Shown: one piece after another, positions 29,341 to 37,584 of the stretch
How the letters are laid out: each line of letters starts with the position of its first letter
How positions within the stretch are numbered: position 1 is the first letter of the stretch
Assembly (NCBI GenBank): GCA_023957335.1
Contig: JAMLHC010000001.1
Location: 186,001-250,000, forward strand
Direction of reading: 5' to 3'
DNA from: Bacteroidota bacterium
GTDB taxonomy: Bacteria; Bacteroidota; Bacteroidia; NS11-12g; UBA955
Length of the DNA stretch: 64,000 nucleotides
Position numbers and translations under genes: made by a program
Notes under the pieces: model-generated
The model's input: only the letters and a program-made list of their open reading frames with translations
Databases searched by the model: none
Told to the model about the DNA's origin: nothing

Positions 29341-29706
29341 GTGAAAAAGGGTGTCAAAATATTCTTTTCTATTTTTATTATGGTTGCATACATTTTTGCA
29401 ACGGGGCAGAACCTTTATCACAGCCATACACATCACTATCATGCTAATTCCAACCAATCCGAAAGTTTTTCAATACAAAAGATTAATGGACTCAGCCTCG
29501 CCAGCGGAAACGAGAATGCTTTTGCAAACAGTCTTAGGATGTATTACAATGGCGAGAAGAAACTCACCAATGACTTCAAAAGGATATTAGAATCAGCCGA
29601 ATACTATTATAGGACATCTTGGTTTCATTATCTCGACTTTGAAAAAAACAGTTTCGTGAGGTTTAGCCCACCGGATATAGTTTTCCCTTTTCATTATTTT
29701 TGGTAA
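29341..29706 (+). CDS. Small exported histidine-rich protein
   Basis: This 121-residue protein has an N-terminal signal peptide (hydrophobic about residues 7-22) followed by a short histidine cluster, LYHSHTHHYHAN, that could bind metal. The rest is polar, with aromatic residues near the end (PFHYFW). I do not recognise the family. The start is GTG 29341, or ATG 29380 if the TATCTTTG box at 29329-29336 is the promoter, because GTG 29341 would then precede the transcription start. No gene partner is obvious; the next gene begins 100 bases later. Confidence 0.5.
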   Translation: MKKGVKIFFSIFIMVAYIFATGQNLYHSHTHHYHANSNQSESFSIQKINGLSLASGNENAFANSLRMYYNGEKKLTNDFKRILESAEYYYRTSWFHYLDFEKNSFVRFSPPDIVFPFHYFW

Positions 29707-29806
29707 TTGTTTCCGATTCCTTCCATTATTCAAATGGAATCATATCTTAATCAGCCACCACAACGGAGGCAAAAACAATTATTCACAAAAATAAATTTAA
29801 AAAAAA

Positions 29807-30277
29807 ATGTTATCAGAAACAACCATCATCGGGTTGATAATTCTATTAGTATTTATCATCCCTATTATCATAATGTATGTTAAAAGTCAACAGAAAAAAG
29901 GACGCGCAATAAATTCACTCAAGGCACTTGCTTTAAAAGAGAACAAGCACATTTCAGAATCCGACACTTGGAAAGAGAACGCCATCGGATTGGATGAAAA
30001 TAAAACTACTGTTTTTGCAATCAGGAAAACAAAAGACAGTATAATTCCTTATACAATCAGATTAAAAGATGTAAAATCATGTCAGTTCATCAACAGAAGC
30101 AGTACGAACTTTATTGAACAATTAACACTTACATTCACATTTAAGGATAATGCTAAGTCTAACCTGACTCTTGATTTTTATCATAATGAACTTGACTCTA
30201 CAGAAATTGCAGACGAACTGCAACTGATTCAAAAATGGGACAAATTAATCAATGAGCGAATGAAAGAAATTGATTAG
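29807..30277 (+). CDS. Membrane-anchored conserved hypothetical protein
   Basis: The 156-residue product has one N-terminal membrane helix (about residues 7-25) followed by a basic stretch and a cytoplasmic beta-rich domain with DENKTTVFAIRKTK and LKDVKSCQFINRS. This layout recalls small signal-anchored proteins of unknown function in Bacteroidota. No catalytic motif is visible. A strong terminator follows 21 bases after the stop, which supports a real gene. Confidence 0.6.
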   Translation: MLSETTIIGLIILLVFIIPIIIMYVKSQQKKGRAINSLKALALKENKHISESDTWKENAIGLDENKTTVFAIRKTKDSIIPYTIRLKDVKSCQFINRSSTNFIEQLTLTFTFKDNAKSNLTLDFYHNELDSTEIADELQLIQKWDKLINERMKEID

Positions 30278-30298
30278 TTGACTTTATTAATTTAGAAG

Positions 30299-30325
30299 GC
30301 CTCGCTCTTGTAGCGGGGCTTTTTT
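30299..30325 (+). terminator. Terminator after 29807-30277
   Basis: GCCTCGCT (30299-30306) pairs with AGCGGGGC (30312-30319), including one G-T pair, with a five-base loop and six following T. Confidence 0.85.
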
Positions 30326-30472
30326 CATATCCTAAAACCTATGTAACTCATTTATAATTTGAAAAAGACGAAAATCAAATCATATATAATGTGGTTACGC
30401 AAATAAACACTTCAGAACAATCCATATATCATAAAAAGTTTTAGTTTTGGACATTGATATTTAAATTGAGTA

Positions 30473-32464
30473 TTGAACGTCCACTTTCATAAATACAAGC
30501 ATCTGTTTTATATCTTGACCTGTATGGTATTGTTTCCCACATACCTACATGCTCAAGAATCTACTCAAAAGAGGGAAATGGTGAACCGTCTAATAGATGA
30601 AAACAAAGATGACTCAGCCATTCTTATATTAAAACAAATACTGGCTCTATCCCCAAAAGACAGTATTGAGCACCAAGGCAGAGTATTGCATCAAATTGGC
30701 AAGTTACTTATTTACGAGGGGCATTATAGAGAATCTTTCCAATATCTCGAACAAGCCCAGAAGAAATACCAAAAGATTCAGAACCGGTATCTCGAACATC
30801 TAATTTTACAAAGCAAAGCGCAAGCCTATGCAGACTCGGGCGATTATGCATCCGCTATTCACCTGATTCAAACAGCGTTAACATATTGGGAAGCAGAGCG
30901 AGACACCTCAAAAACTATGGGACACCTTCTGGATTTAGGTTTGTATTATTACGAAAACAATCAGATTAATCTGGCTTTGAATAGTTATCTCAAAATTGTG
31001 AACCTCCCATACGATAAAGAGCAAATCCAAAAAGCAAAGGCATACAATCAAATGGGGAATATTTGGGCTGCAGAGTTAGAAAACAATCATAAGGCACTTG
31101 AATATTATTTTAAAAGTCTTGCCATCAAATTGACATTGGGCGACAAATACCTAAAATCTGTTTGTGCATCATACAATAACATCGGACTTTCATATAAAAT
31201 ACTCGGGAAATTAGACTCTGCCGCCTTTTACTATCAAAAGTCGATTGAGTTTGGGAAAAAGTCCGGTGCATTTGAGTCACTTATTGAACCGCTGAATAAT
31301 TTAGCCAACATCTATAAGCGTGCTAATAAATTAGAAAAATCCGAAGAAGCATTGCTTGAAGCGTTTCAATATATCAAATATGGTTCGATTGCTAATCAGA
31401 TACTGATACATACAAGCTTAGGGATTTTATATAATGAAAAGAAAGAATATGCCAAAGCCTTAAGTTATTTTGAAATTGCCAAAGAACTGGCAGACAAAAC
31501 CGAAAATCTCAATGATATGGGCGATGTACGCGAGTTTATGATTGAGTCCTATTTTGGGTTAGGACAACTTGACAAAGCAAATGACTGTTTAGCTCAACTT
31601 CTTAGCATCAAGGACAGTATCACCAATCTCAAACTCAATCAAACTGTTGCTGAAATGATGGTTAAGTATGAAACAGAGGAAACCAATAAGGCATTACTGC
31701 TTGCACGTCAGCAAAATCTGGAAAAAGATTTAAAATCCAAACAATTAACCATGTGGTTTCTTGTGGTTTTGCTTTTTCTTTTTACCCTAACTTCCTATTT
31801 TTATTTGAAGTTAAGAAAGAAACAAGCATTGGCAAAACAAGCAGCTCTTGAACTTTCGCTTCAGGAACAGAAAATAAAAAATAAAATTCAAGAGGAACGT
31901 TTGAGAATTTCACGCGAACTGCATGACAATATTGGCTCTCATCTTACACTTATCAATGCACTCACCGAAGAATTTGACGAAAATGACATCAAGTCCAAAA
32001 AGATACGTAAAAGTATCCTGTTGAGCATGAAAGAACTACGCAAAACCGTTTGGTTGTTGAACAAAGATTCAAATTCTATTGATGAAATTGTCATTCGCTT
32101 GCGAAGTTTCTTGAGCAACATGGATGACGAACGCATTAACATTCTGATTCAGGCAAGCGGCAATACCGAAGTTGTATTAAATGACATCCAAACAACCCAC
32201 TTTTTCAGAACTATTCAAGAAGCGGTTAACAATGCCATCAAATATTCGCAATGCAGCGAAATTAAAATTACGATTAATATTGACAATAATAACCTTATAC
32301 AGTTTAAAATTGCAGATAATGGAAGCGGATTTGACACTGATAACACAAGTACAAATAATGGATTGGCGAACATGAAATATAGAATAGAATATCTAAACGG
32401 GCATCTGGATATTGAGAGTAGCCCGAGTGAAGGCACCACCATAAAAGGCTTCTTTAAAGTTTAA
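30473..32464 (+). CDS. TPR-containing sensor histidine kinase (HisKA_3 type)
   Basis: The 663-residue protein has a signal peptide (cleavage near LHAQ, residue 28), an outer sensor region of tetratricopeptide repeats (about residues 35-390), one membrane helix (about residues 424-445), a coiled coil, and a NarL-type kinase core. The phosphoacceptor is His484 in ISRELHDNIGSH. The ATPase shows EAVNNAIKYS, DNGSGFD and GLANMKYRIE. The start is TTG 30473, and a TAGTTTTG box lies at 30442-30449. The response regulator gene follows after 38 bases, so the pair form a two-component system. The signal is unknown. TPR sensor kinases of this layout are common in Bacteroidota. Confidence 0.93.
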   Translation: MNVHFHKYKHLFYILTCMVLFPTYLHAQESTQKREMVNRLIDENKDDSAILILKQILALSPKDSIEHQGRVLHQIGKLLIYEGHYRESFQYLEQAQKKYQKIQNRYLEHLILQSKAQAYADSGDYASAIHLIQTALTYWEAERDTSKTMGHLLDLGLYYYENNQINLALNSYLKIVNLPYDKEQIQKAKAYNQMGNIWAAELENNHKALEYYFKSLAIKLTLGDKYLKSVCASYNNIGLSYKILGKLDSAAFYYQKSIEFGKKSGAFESLIEPLNNLANIYKRANKLEKSEEALLEAFQYIKYGSIANQILIHTSLGILYNEKKEYAKALSYFEIAKELADKTENLNDMGDVREFMIESYFGLGQLDKANDCLAQLLSIKDSITNLKLNQTVAEMMVKYETEETNKALLLARQQNLEKDLKSKQLTMWFLVVLLFLFTLTSYFYLKLRKKQALAKQAALELSLQEQKIKNKIQEERLRISRELHDNIGSHLTLINALTEEFDENDIKSKKIRKSILLSMKELRKTVWLLNKDSNSIDEIVIRLRSFLSNMDDERINILIQASGNTEVVLNDIQTTHFFRTIQEAVNNAIKYSQCSEIKITINIDNNNLIQFKIADNGSGFDTDNTSTNNGLANMKYRIEYLNGHLDIESSPSEGTTIKGFFKV

Positions 32465-32502
32465 TTGCAATTTATACGAAACACTGCGTATTGATATAAA
32501 AT

Positions 32503-33177
32503 ATGGAAAAAAAGAGTTTTGCCCCCAATATGCCCATTAACATCGCCATAGCAGAAGATAACTGTTTTTCAAGACAGGCTGCCATAGAGCGCATGTCAAA
32601 ATATCCGCAAATTCGGATAAAACATATTGCAGCTAATGGAAAGGAATTGATTAGCATGCTCCACAAAGATTGCAACATAGACTTGGTCTTGATGGACATT
32701 GAAATGCCTGTAATGAATGGTATCGAGGCAACAAAAGAAGTAAAGAAGAATTGGAATCAAATCAAAGTATTGATGCTCACAATGTTTGACGATGAACAAA
32801 ATCTATTTGATGCTATCTTGGCGGGTGCTTCAGGTTATATACTCAAAGAAAGTAACGCTGAACAGATATTTAGGGCTATGATGGACACGATAACCGGGGG
32901 GGCTGTCATGAGCCCTGCAATCGCACTCAAAGCATTGAACCTCATCAAACACCCGCAACAACCAACGCAAAACACTCAAGACTTTGGCTTATCTGAAAGA
33001 GAAATAGAGATTCTTAACCAACTGAAAAATGGACTCACGTATGAACAAATAGCCTCTAATCTATTCATAAGCTATCATACAGTTCGCAAACACATTGAAA
33101 ATATTTATCGAAAATTGCAAGTAACCAATAAAGTCGAGGCACTCCAAAAAGCTTCAGGAAACCGCCTACTTGATTGA
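32503..33177 (+). CDS. NarL/LuxR-family response regulator
   Basis: The 224-residue protein has a receiver domain with phosphoacceptor Asp65 in LVLMDIEMPVMNG and the conserved lysine in GYILKES. A LuxR-type helix-turn-helix (about residues 160-220) has LSEREIEILNQLKNG, EQIASNLFISYHTVRKHIENI and YRKLQVTNK. It is the cognate partner of the TPR histidine kinase immediately upstream. The downstream outer-membrane gene starts within 90 bases in the same direction and may be a target or part of the same transcript. Confidence 0.95.
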   Translation: MEKKSFAPNMPINIAIAEDNCFSRQAAIERMSKYPQIRIKHIAANGKELISMLHKDCNIDLVLMDIEMPVMNGIEATKEVKKNWNQIKVLMLTMFDDEQNLFDAILAGASGYILKESNAEQIFRAMMDTITGGAVMSPAIALKALNLIKHPQQPTQNTQDFGLSEREIEILNQLKNGLTYEQIASNLFISYHTVRKHIENIYRKLQVTNKVEALQKASGNRLLD

Positions 33178-33263
33178 GTTATAAATACGCAATTATACTT
33201 ATTGAAAACATGATTACAGAATTTCTAAATTTGAGCCCTGAAACACTAATACTTACAAACAAA

Positions 33264-34267
33264 ATGAAAAAAATACTACTTTGTCTTATGACAGTTACTT
33301 TTGGATTGAGTGCCCAAAGTCAAAACATCTCCTACAGTATTCGTAGTGATGACCCCTATGACATCAAGAAAACAGTCATACATCTTGACCCTTTCTATGT
33401 CGATTGCTGGATGACTAATATAAACATAGGGTGGGGCATCAGGGTAGATTACAGATTTAACAAAAATCTCAACTTTGCATTAACTTTTAGAAGAGCCTAC
33501 CTTGATATGAATGCAGGCGAACACATGGATGGAAATCTAATGTATGCAGCAGGAGGATTAAAAAATACATTTTTGTTGAACCCGTAGCTTACTACACATT
33601 GGCTGACTATACCAATAGAGCAAGTATGCGAATAGTGTTATCATCTAATTCCTATTCTTATGGCGGATATACCTACACAAACACAAAATCAATTAATGTC
33701 CCCGGAACAGCAAGACACGTAATCAGTGCACGTGGCGGTCTCATGTTTATTAACAATGCAGTAGATTTTAGCGAAGGAGACGCAGAACCTGATTTTGAAG
33801 CAGTAAATTTCAAGGACAAAAATCAAAAATTTACATTTGGTCCTTATGGCCAAACTGTCGGTGGAAGCCCTATTTATAACGGCTATACTATGATGACAAT
33901 GACTTCTCTGTTTGCCGGTATTTCGTATAAATATATTTCAAATCTTGTTGTAGATGTGGAAGGTTGGGGCGGCAGAAGAAATGCAGGATTAAATGATATA
34001 TATTTTGATTTAATGTTTGCACCCGTTATTTCTTATGCAGACATGGCATCAAGAGATAAAAGAGTGTGGGAAATAAGCAACAAAAATCAGAGCAGAATAG
34101 GTTGGAGAGTAGGCTGGCAATACAGACATCCCGTTAAAACATGGATGTCATTTGAATGTGCTTTTGGTGCTCGTCCCGGATATAAAGGACAGTCAAAAGG
34201 AATATTGAATGCACGAGCATTTTTAGACTTAACTATGGGTATTTCCATCCCTACAAATAAGCTCTAA
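33264..34267 (+). pseudogene. Outer-membrane protein gene with a -1 frameshift
   Basis: The sequence encodes an exported protein (signal peptide MKKILLCLMTVTFGLSAQ from ATG 33264) with aromatic, glycine-rich strands like an outer-membrane barrel. The first frame stops at 33585-33587. The protein continues without loss in the -1 frame as KKYIFVEPVAYYTLADY and runs to a normal end at 34267. The switch occurs in TTA-AAA-AAT (33558-33566), where the homopolymer A6 needs one more A. The site A-AAA-AAT also fits the X-XXY-YYZ pattern of ribosomal -1 slippage, which would give the same fused protein. So this is a real null allele, a homopolymer sequence error or, less likely, programmed frameshifting. 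It lies 86 bases after the response regulator gene. Confidence 0.65.
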
Positions 34268-34326
34268 TCACAGAGAGGCAAAAGTAATTGCCATATAAAT
34301 TAGCTATCAGTTGTCAACTTGATAAG

Positions 34327-34364
34327 AGTCCTCAAACCTGCCTATGGCGGGTTTTGGACTTTAT
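34327..34364. terminator. Terminator between convergent genes
   Basis: AAACCTGCC (34334-34342) pairs with GGCGGGTTT (34346-34354) around a three-base loop, and flanking GTCC/GGAC extends the stem. It serves the outer-membrane gene on the plus strand and possibly coaD on the minus strand. Confidence 0.7.
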
Positions 34365-34390
34365 AAAAAGTACTGCAATAAATAAAAAAC

Positions 34391-34849
34391 TCAAGATTCT
34401 CCCACACCTTTAGGAACAAAAGGTCTGAAATCTCCACCGGAGACAATAATTTCTCTGACTATTGAACTGCTAATGGTAGCCGCATTTTCCGGAGCTAAAA
34501 CAAAGATGGTTTCAATCTCTGGCGACATCTTTTTGTTGGCATGCGCAATAGATTGTTCGTAGTCGAAATCTGTTGAATTGCGCAGTCCTCTAATAATAAA
34601 TCCGGCATTTTGACTTTTACAAAAATCGATAGTCAAGCCTTCGTATGTCATGACCTTAACCTTGTCCGTGTTTTTAAAAACTTGCTCTATCCATGCTTGG
34701 CGTTGTTCCAAACTGAACAAAGTGGCTTTTTTCACATTAGAACCAATCGCAATAATCACCTCGTCAAAAAGATTTAAACTTTTTTCAACGACACCAACAT
34801 GTCCGTTGGTAATAGGATCAAATGTTCCGGGGAAAACGGCTCTTTTCAT
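34391..34849 (-). CDS. coaD: Phosphopantetheine adenylyltransferase
   Basis: CoaD makes dephospho-CoA from 4'-phosphopantetheine and ATP, the fourth step of CoA synthesis. The 152-residue protein starts RAVFPGTFDPITNGHVG, the nucleotidyltransferase HxGH-type motif (here NGHVG), and has RGLRNSTDFDYE and the C-terminal ISSSIVREI motif. Length and order are typical. It follows rsmD by 20 bases; the DUF3822-rsmD-coaD order is recurrent in Bacteroidota. Confidence 0.97.
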   Translation of the reverse strand: MKRAVFPGTFDPITNGHVGVVEKSLNLFDEVIIAIGSNVKKATLFSLEQRQAWIEQVFKNTDKVKVMTYEGLTIDFCKSQNAGFIIRGLRNSTDFDYEQSIAHANKKMSPEIETIFVLAPENAATISSSIVREIIVSGGDFRPFVPKGVGES

Positions 34850-34869
34850 CTATGCAAAGTAAACGATTT

Positions 34870-35400
34870 TTATTTTCTATAGAAACTGATAGTGGATTGG
34901 CCATAGAATTTTTCTTCAACGAGCGTAATATGTGGCAGCAAATGGTTTCTTTCATGTTCCAAACAAACCAAAGTAGGCGATGCAACTTTCTTCATTATTT
35001 GATTTAATAATTCCTGATAGAATGTCCAATGATAGGGCGGATCTGCATAAATGACATCATAACTTTGCAAGTCATGTATTTGCACAAAATTCAAAGCATT
35101 TTCTTTCTTTAAACTCCAATTATCAGCAACTCCAAATTCCAATTTAAGTTGTTTCATAAATTGTATGGATTTTGGGTTTAAGTCAACAGATACTACATCA
35201 ACACACCCTCTGGAAATAAACTCTAAAGCCATAACCCCGGTACCCGCGAACAAATCCAATACTTTTGTTTGAGCAAAATCATATCTGTTTTGCAAAATGT
35301 TAAAGAAACTCTCACGCGCTCTGTCTGTGGTGGGTCGCACATGGCTACCGGGACTCCCCTTGATTACCCTTCCCGCAAACTCCCCACCTGTTATACGCAT
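34870..35400 (-). CDS. rsmD: 16S rRNA G966 N2-methyltransferase
   Basis: RsmD methylates guanine 966 of 16S rRNA. The protein starts MRITGGEFAGR and shows RPTTDRARESFFNIL, the cofactor motif LDLFAGTGVMALE and the catalytic YADPPYHW. The length of 176 residues is typical. The start overlaps the end of the DUF3822 gene by 10 bases, which suggests translational coupling. Confidence 0.96.
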   Translation of the reverse strand: MRITGGEFAGRVIKGSPGSHVRPTTDRARESFFNILQNRYDFAQTKVLDLFAGTGVMALEFISRGCVDVVSVDLNPKSIQFMKQLKLEFGVADNWSLKKENALNFVQIHDLQSYDVIYADPPYHWTFYQELLNQIMKKVASPTLVCLEHERNHLLPHITLVEEKFYGQSTISFYRK

Positions 35401-36134
35401 TGTGGAAGTTGAAACAACAAAGAAAATTCTTGTAAGTCAAACGGTGCTGATCCTTGGTAATTAGGTAATTTTAATTGCTTTTCAATGGTAATAACATTTG
35501 CAAAATACGGCTTCCAAAGGTTAGAGGCACTTTCTGAGTATTCCGTCTCTGAATAAACAAGACTGCACTCTTCTTGACGAATACCGTAGTCTTTGAGTAT
35601 GTTCAAACAAAAATACAAAACCTCCTCATAAGCAGTAAAATCAAAAGAATTGGCAAATAGAAGTTTATTCTTTTGTAAAAGAATCAGATGAAAACCATCC
35701 TCCTTTCTAAAAACGAAAATACTGTTAGTTGTAGTGCACTCTAAAAGTGATTTAGCAACCAGCTTCATTAATAAATCGGTTACAGATATTTCTGTTATTT
35801 GTCCTTTATTCGATATTGATCTATTACCCATTTCATTGCGTAGCAATAAAGTATTTCCAAAAAAGTCCAATTCTGATTCATTTACAGGATTCATTGGATT
35901 CAAAACTCCCGCTCCTTTGAAAATAGCAGGAATAATTTCGAAATGCTGAGGGGTATATAAAAATGATACCGAAGAGCAATGATGGTTTAGCGGTTCAAAA
36001 TTATGCGGAGCAATGCCTTCATCAAAGGTTTGCCTAAAAGCCAAAAGCTCATAATTAAGAGCAAAAACAGCTTCGTTATAAAAACCATTTTTCAAAGTAA
36101 AAGCATAGAAATAGCCTGAAGAGCTATCCTCCAA
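35391..36134 (-). CDS. DUF3822 family protein
   Basis: The 247-residue protein fits the Bacteroidota family DUF3822, which is usually encoded next to rsmD. It contains no membrane segment or signal peptide. Visible family-like blocks are NGFYNEAVFALNYELLAF near the N-terminus and GFHLILLQKNKLLFANSFDF near the middle. The fold may be ASKHA-like, but that is from memory of the family and not proven here. Function unknown. It overlaps rsmD by 10 bases. Confidence 0.75.
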   Translation of the reverse strand: MEDSSSGYFYAFTLKNGFYNEAVFALNYELLAFRQTFDEGIAPHNFEPLNHHCSSVSFLYTPQHFEIIPAIFKGAGVLNPMNPVNESELDFFGNTLLLRNEMGNRSISNKGQITEISVTDLLMKLVAKSLLECTTTNSIFVFRKEDGFHLILLQKNKLLFANSFDFTAYEEVLYFCLNILKDYGIRQEECSLVYSETEYSESASNLWKPYFANVITIEKQLKLPNYQGSAPFDLQEFSLLFQLPQCV

Positions 36135-36177
36135 CCATCTTTTGGAGGTAAACTCCTTAAAGACATTGGCTTTATTC

Positions 36178-36711
36178 TTATTTCCAGTTTCCAGAATAGA
36201 TTGCTTCTTTCATTGAGCCCACTTTCAGGGTTCTAACGCGATTATATGGATGCGGGTCAGTAACTTCAAACACAGGTACTTGAACATCATTCTTTTCAAT
36301 AAATCCGGCAGAGATTAAGAACTTTGCGGTATCTTGTGGAGGCACTAATGCAATTTTATCAATATTATATTCTTTGTTGCCAAATACTTTCTCTAAAGGA
36401 TTTGAAAACACGGTATCAACCTTTAAACCTGCCAGTGAATCTTTATCCAAGTCCCCTATACTTTTAACTTCCATGTATTGTTCATGTTTATAAAAGTAAA
36501 GTAATGAATCAAAATTATCGGCAAATTTACCTTTGGTATCCTTATAGCCAAGTTGAGCCTTTTGCACCTCTTTTAATCGGTCAATCACTTGTTGGTCAAT
36601 TTGTCTGACCTCATTCGTATAATCAACATCCATCTTAACGGAATGGTAAATGAGATAGCCAACAACTGCGTTTAGGATTAACAAAACAATGATGATAGTT
36701 TTATTTGACAT
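36178..36711 (-). CDS. Membrane-anchored hypothetical protein
   Basis: Starting at ATG 36711 (MSNKTIIIV), the protein has 177 residues with an N-terminal membrane helix (about residues 4-21), a charged helical stretch with VRQIDQQVIDRLKEVQKAQ, and an outer domain. The residues YKDTKGKFADNFDSLLYFY resemble a pilin-like or prepilin-like segment. I do not assign a function. It is upstream of the DUF3822-rsmD-coaD genes with 43 bases between and may be in the same transcript. ATG 36732 would add seven residues before the helix. Confidence 0.6.
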   Translation of the reverse strand: MSNKTIIIVLLILNAVVGYLIYHSVKMDVDYTNEVRQIDQQVIDRLKEVQKAQLGYKDTKGKFADNFDSLLYFYKHEQYMEVKSIGDLDKDSLAGLKVDTVFSNPLEKVFGNKEYNIDKIALVPPQDTAKFLISAGFIEKNDVQVPVFEVTDPHPYNRVRTLKVGSMKEAIYSGNWK

Positions 36712-36771
36712 AGGTTTTAAATGAGAGTGCAATATTAATACTTTTGGAATTAATTTATTAAAAAGCCCCTC

Positions 36772-36792
36772 TGAATTAACATAAGGGGCTTT
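36772..36792 (-). terminator. Terminator after the yceI-like gene
   Basis: AAAGCCCCT (36772-36780) and AGGGGCTTT (36784-36792) form a nine-pair stem with a flanking T/A-rich run, 46 bases beyond the YceI stop on the minus strand. Confidence 0.6.
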
Positions 36793-36837
36793 ACATAAAA
36801 CAAAAGATATTAAAAAGGTCGTTTCAGGCTGATAATG

Positions 36838-37515
36838 CTATTGATTAGCTACTAATTTCACTGTTATTTCAAGTTCATTCTTCACAAAATCATCTTTGCC
36901 TTTCTTTACAACGCCATCCAGAAATCCTTTAATTCCTTCTTCGTCATAAGTAACTCCCCAATCAAGTCTATTAATTATAAAAGTTGCATTTGCACGGAAA
37001 CCGTTCTCAGAAAAATCAACTTTGGCAGGGAAACTAATCTCTTTTGCCAATCCATTAATTGTCAAATTACCTGAAATAAGGTGTGTATTGCCCTTGTCAT
37101 CAGATTCTACCTTAACAGAAGTGATATGGAAAGTAGCTGTTGGGAATTGTGCTACATCAAAGAAATCGGGACTTTTAAGATGCCCCTCTAATTTAGCTTG
37201 GTTATAATCACCATCAACGGGTAAATCAAGATTTTTGATTGTGCTCATATCTGCCGCAAAATCACCTGCAGACACATGTCCATTCTCAATAGAAACAGTC
37301 CCGCCAGCAAGGTTAATGGTACCATGATGGGTTTTGCCAAGGTGCTTACCTCCCACCCATTCAATGATACTCTGGGTTGTATCAATTTGAAGGTTGAGTG
37401 CAGTAGTTTCGGCTTGCGCTACTTCTCCGGCTTCGTTAGCTTCAACATGCTGTGTCTGGTTGGAACATGCAGCAAATAAGAGCGCTGCGAAACTGATTAA
37501 AAATACTTTTTTCAT
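36838..37515 (-). CDS. YceI-like lipoprotein
   Basis: YceI proteins are periplasmic lipocalin-like barrels that bind isoprenoid-type lipids. The 225-residue product has a lipobox (LLFAACSN near residue 18), the opening TQSIIEWVGGKHLGKTHHGTI, the HLKSPDFFDV segment and FPAKVDFSENGFRA, all typical of the family. It seems monocistronic, with its own terminator. Confidence 0.9.
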   Translation of the reverse strand: MKKVFLISFAALLFAACSNQTQHVEANEAGEVAQAETTALNLQIDTTQSIIEWVGGKHLGKTHHGTINLAGGTVSIENGHVSAGDFAADMSTIKNLDLPVDGDYNQAKLEGHLKSPDFFDVAQFPTATFHITSVKVESDDKGNTHLISGNLTINGLAKEISFPAKVDFSENGFRANATFIINRLDWGVTYDEEGIKGFLDGVVKKGKDDFVKNELEITVKLVANQ

Positions 37516-37584
37516 ATTTGTTTATTTTGGATTTTAGGTTGCAAAGATAATCAAAAAATTTAAATACATGTACATACATGCATT

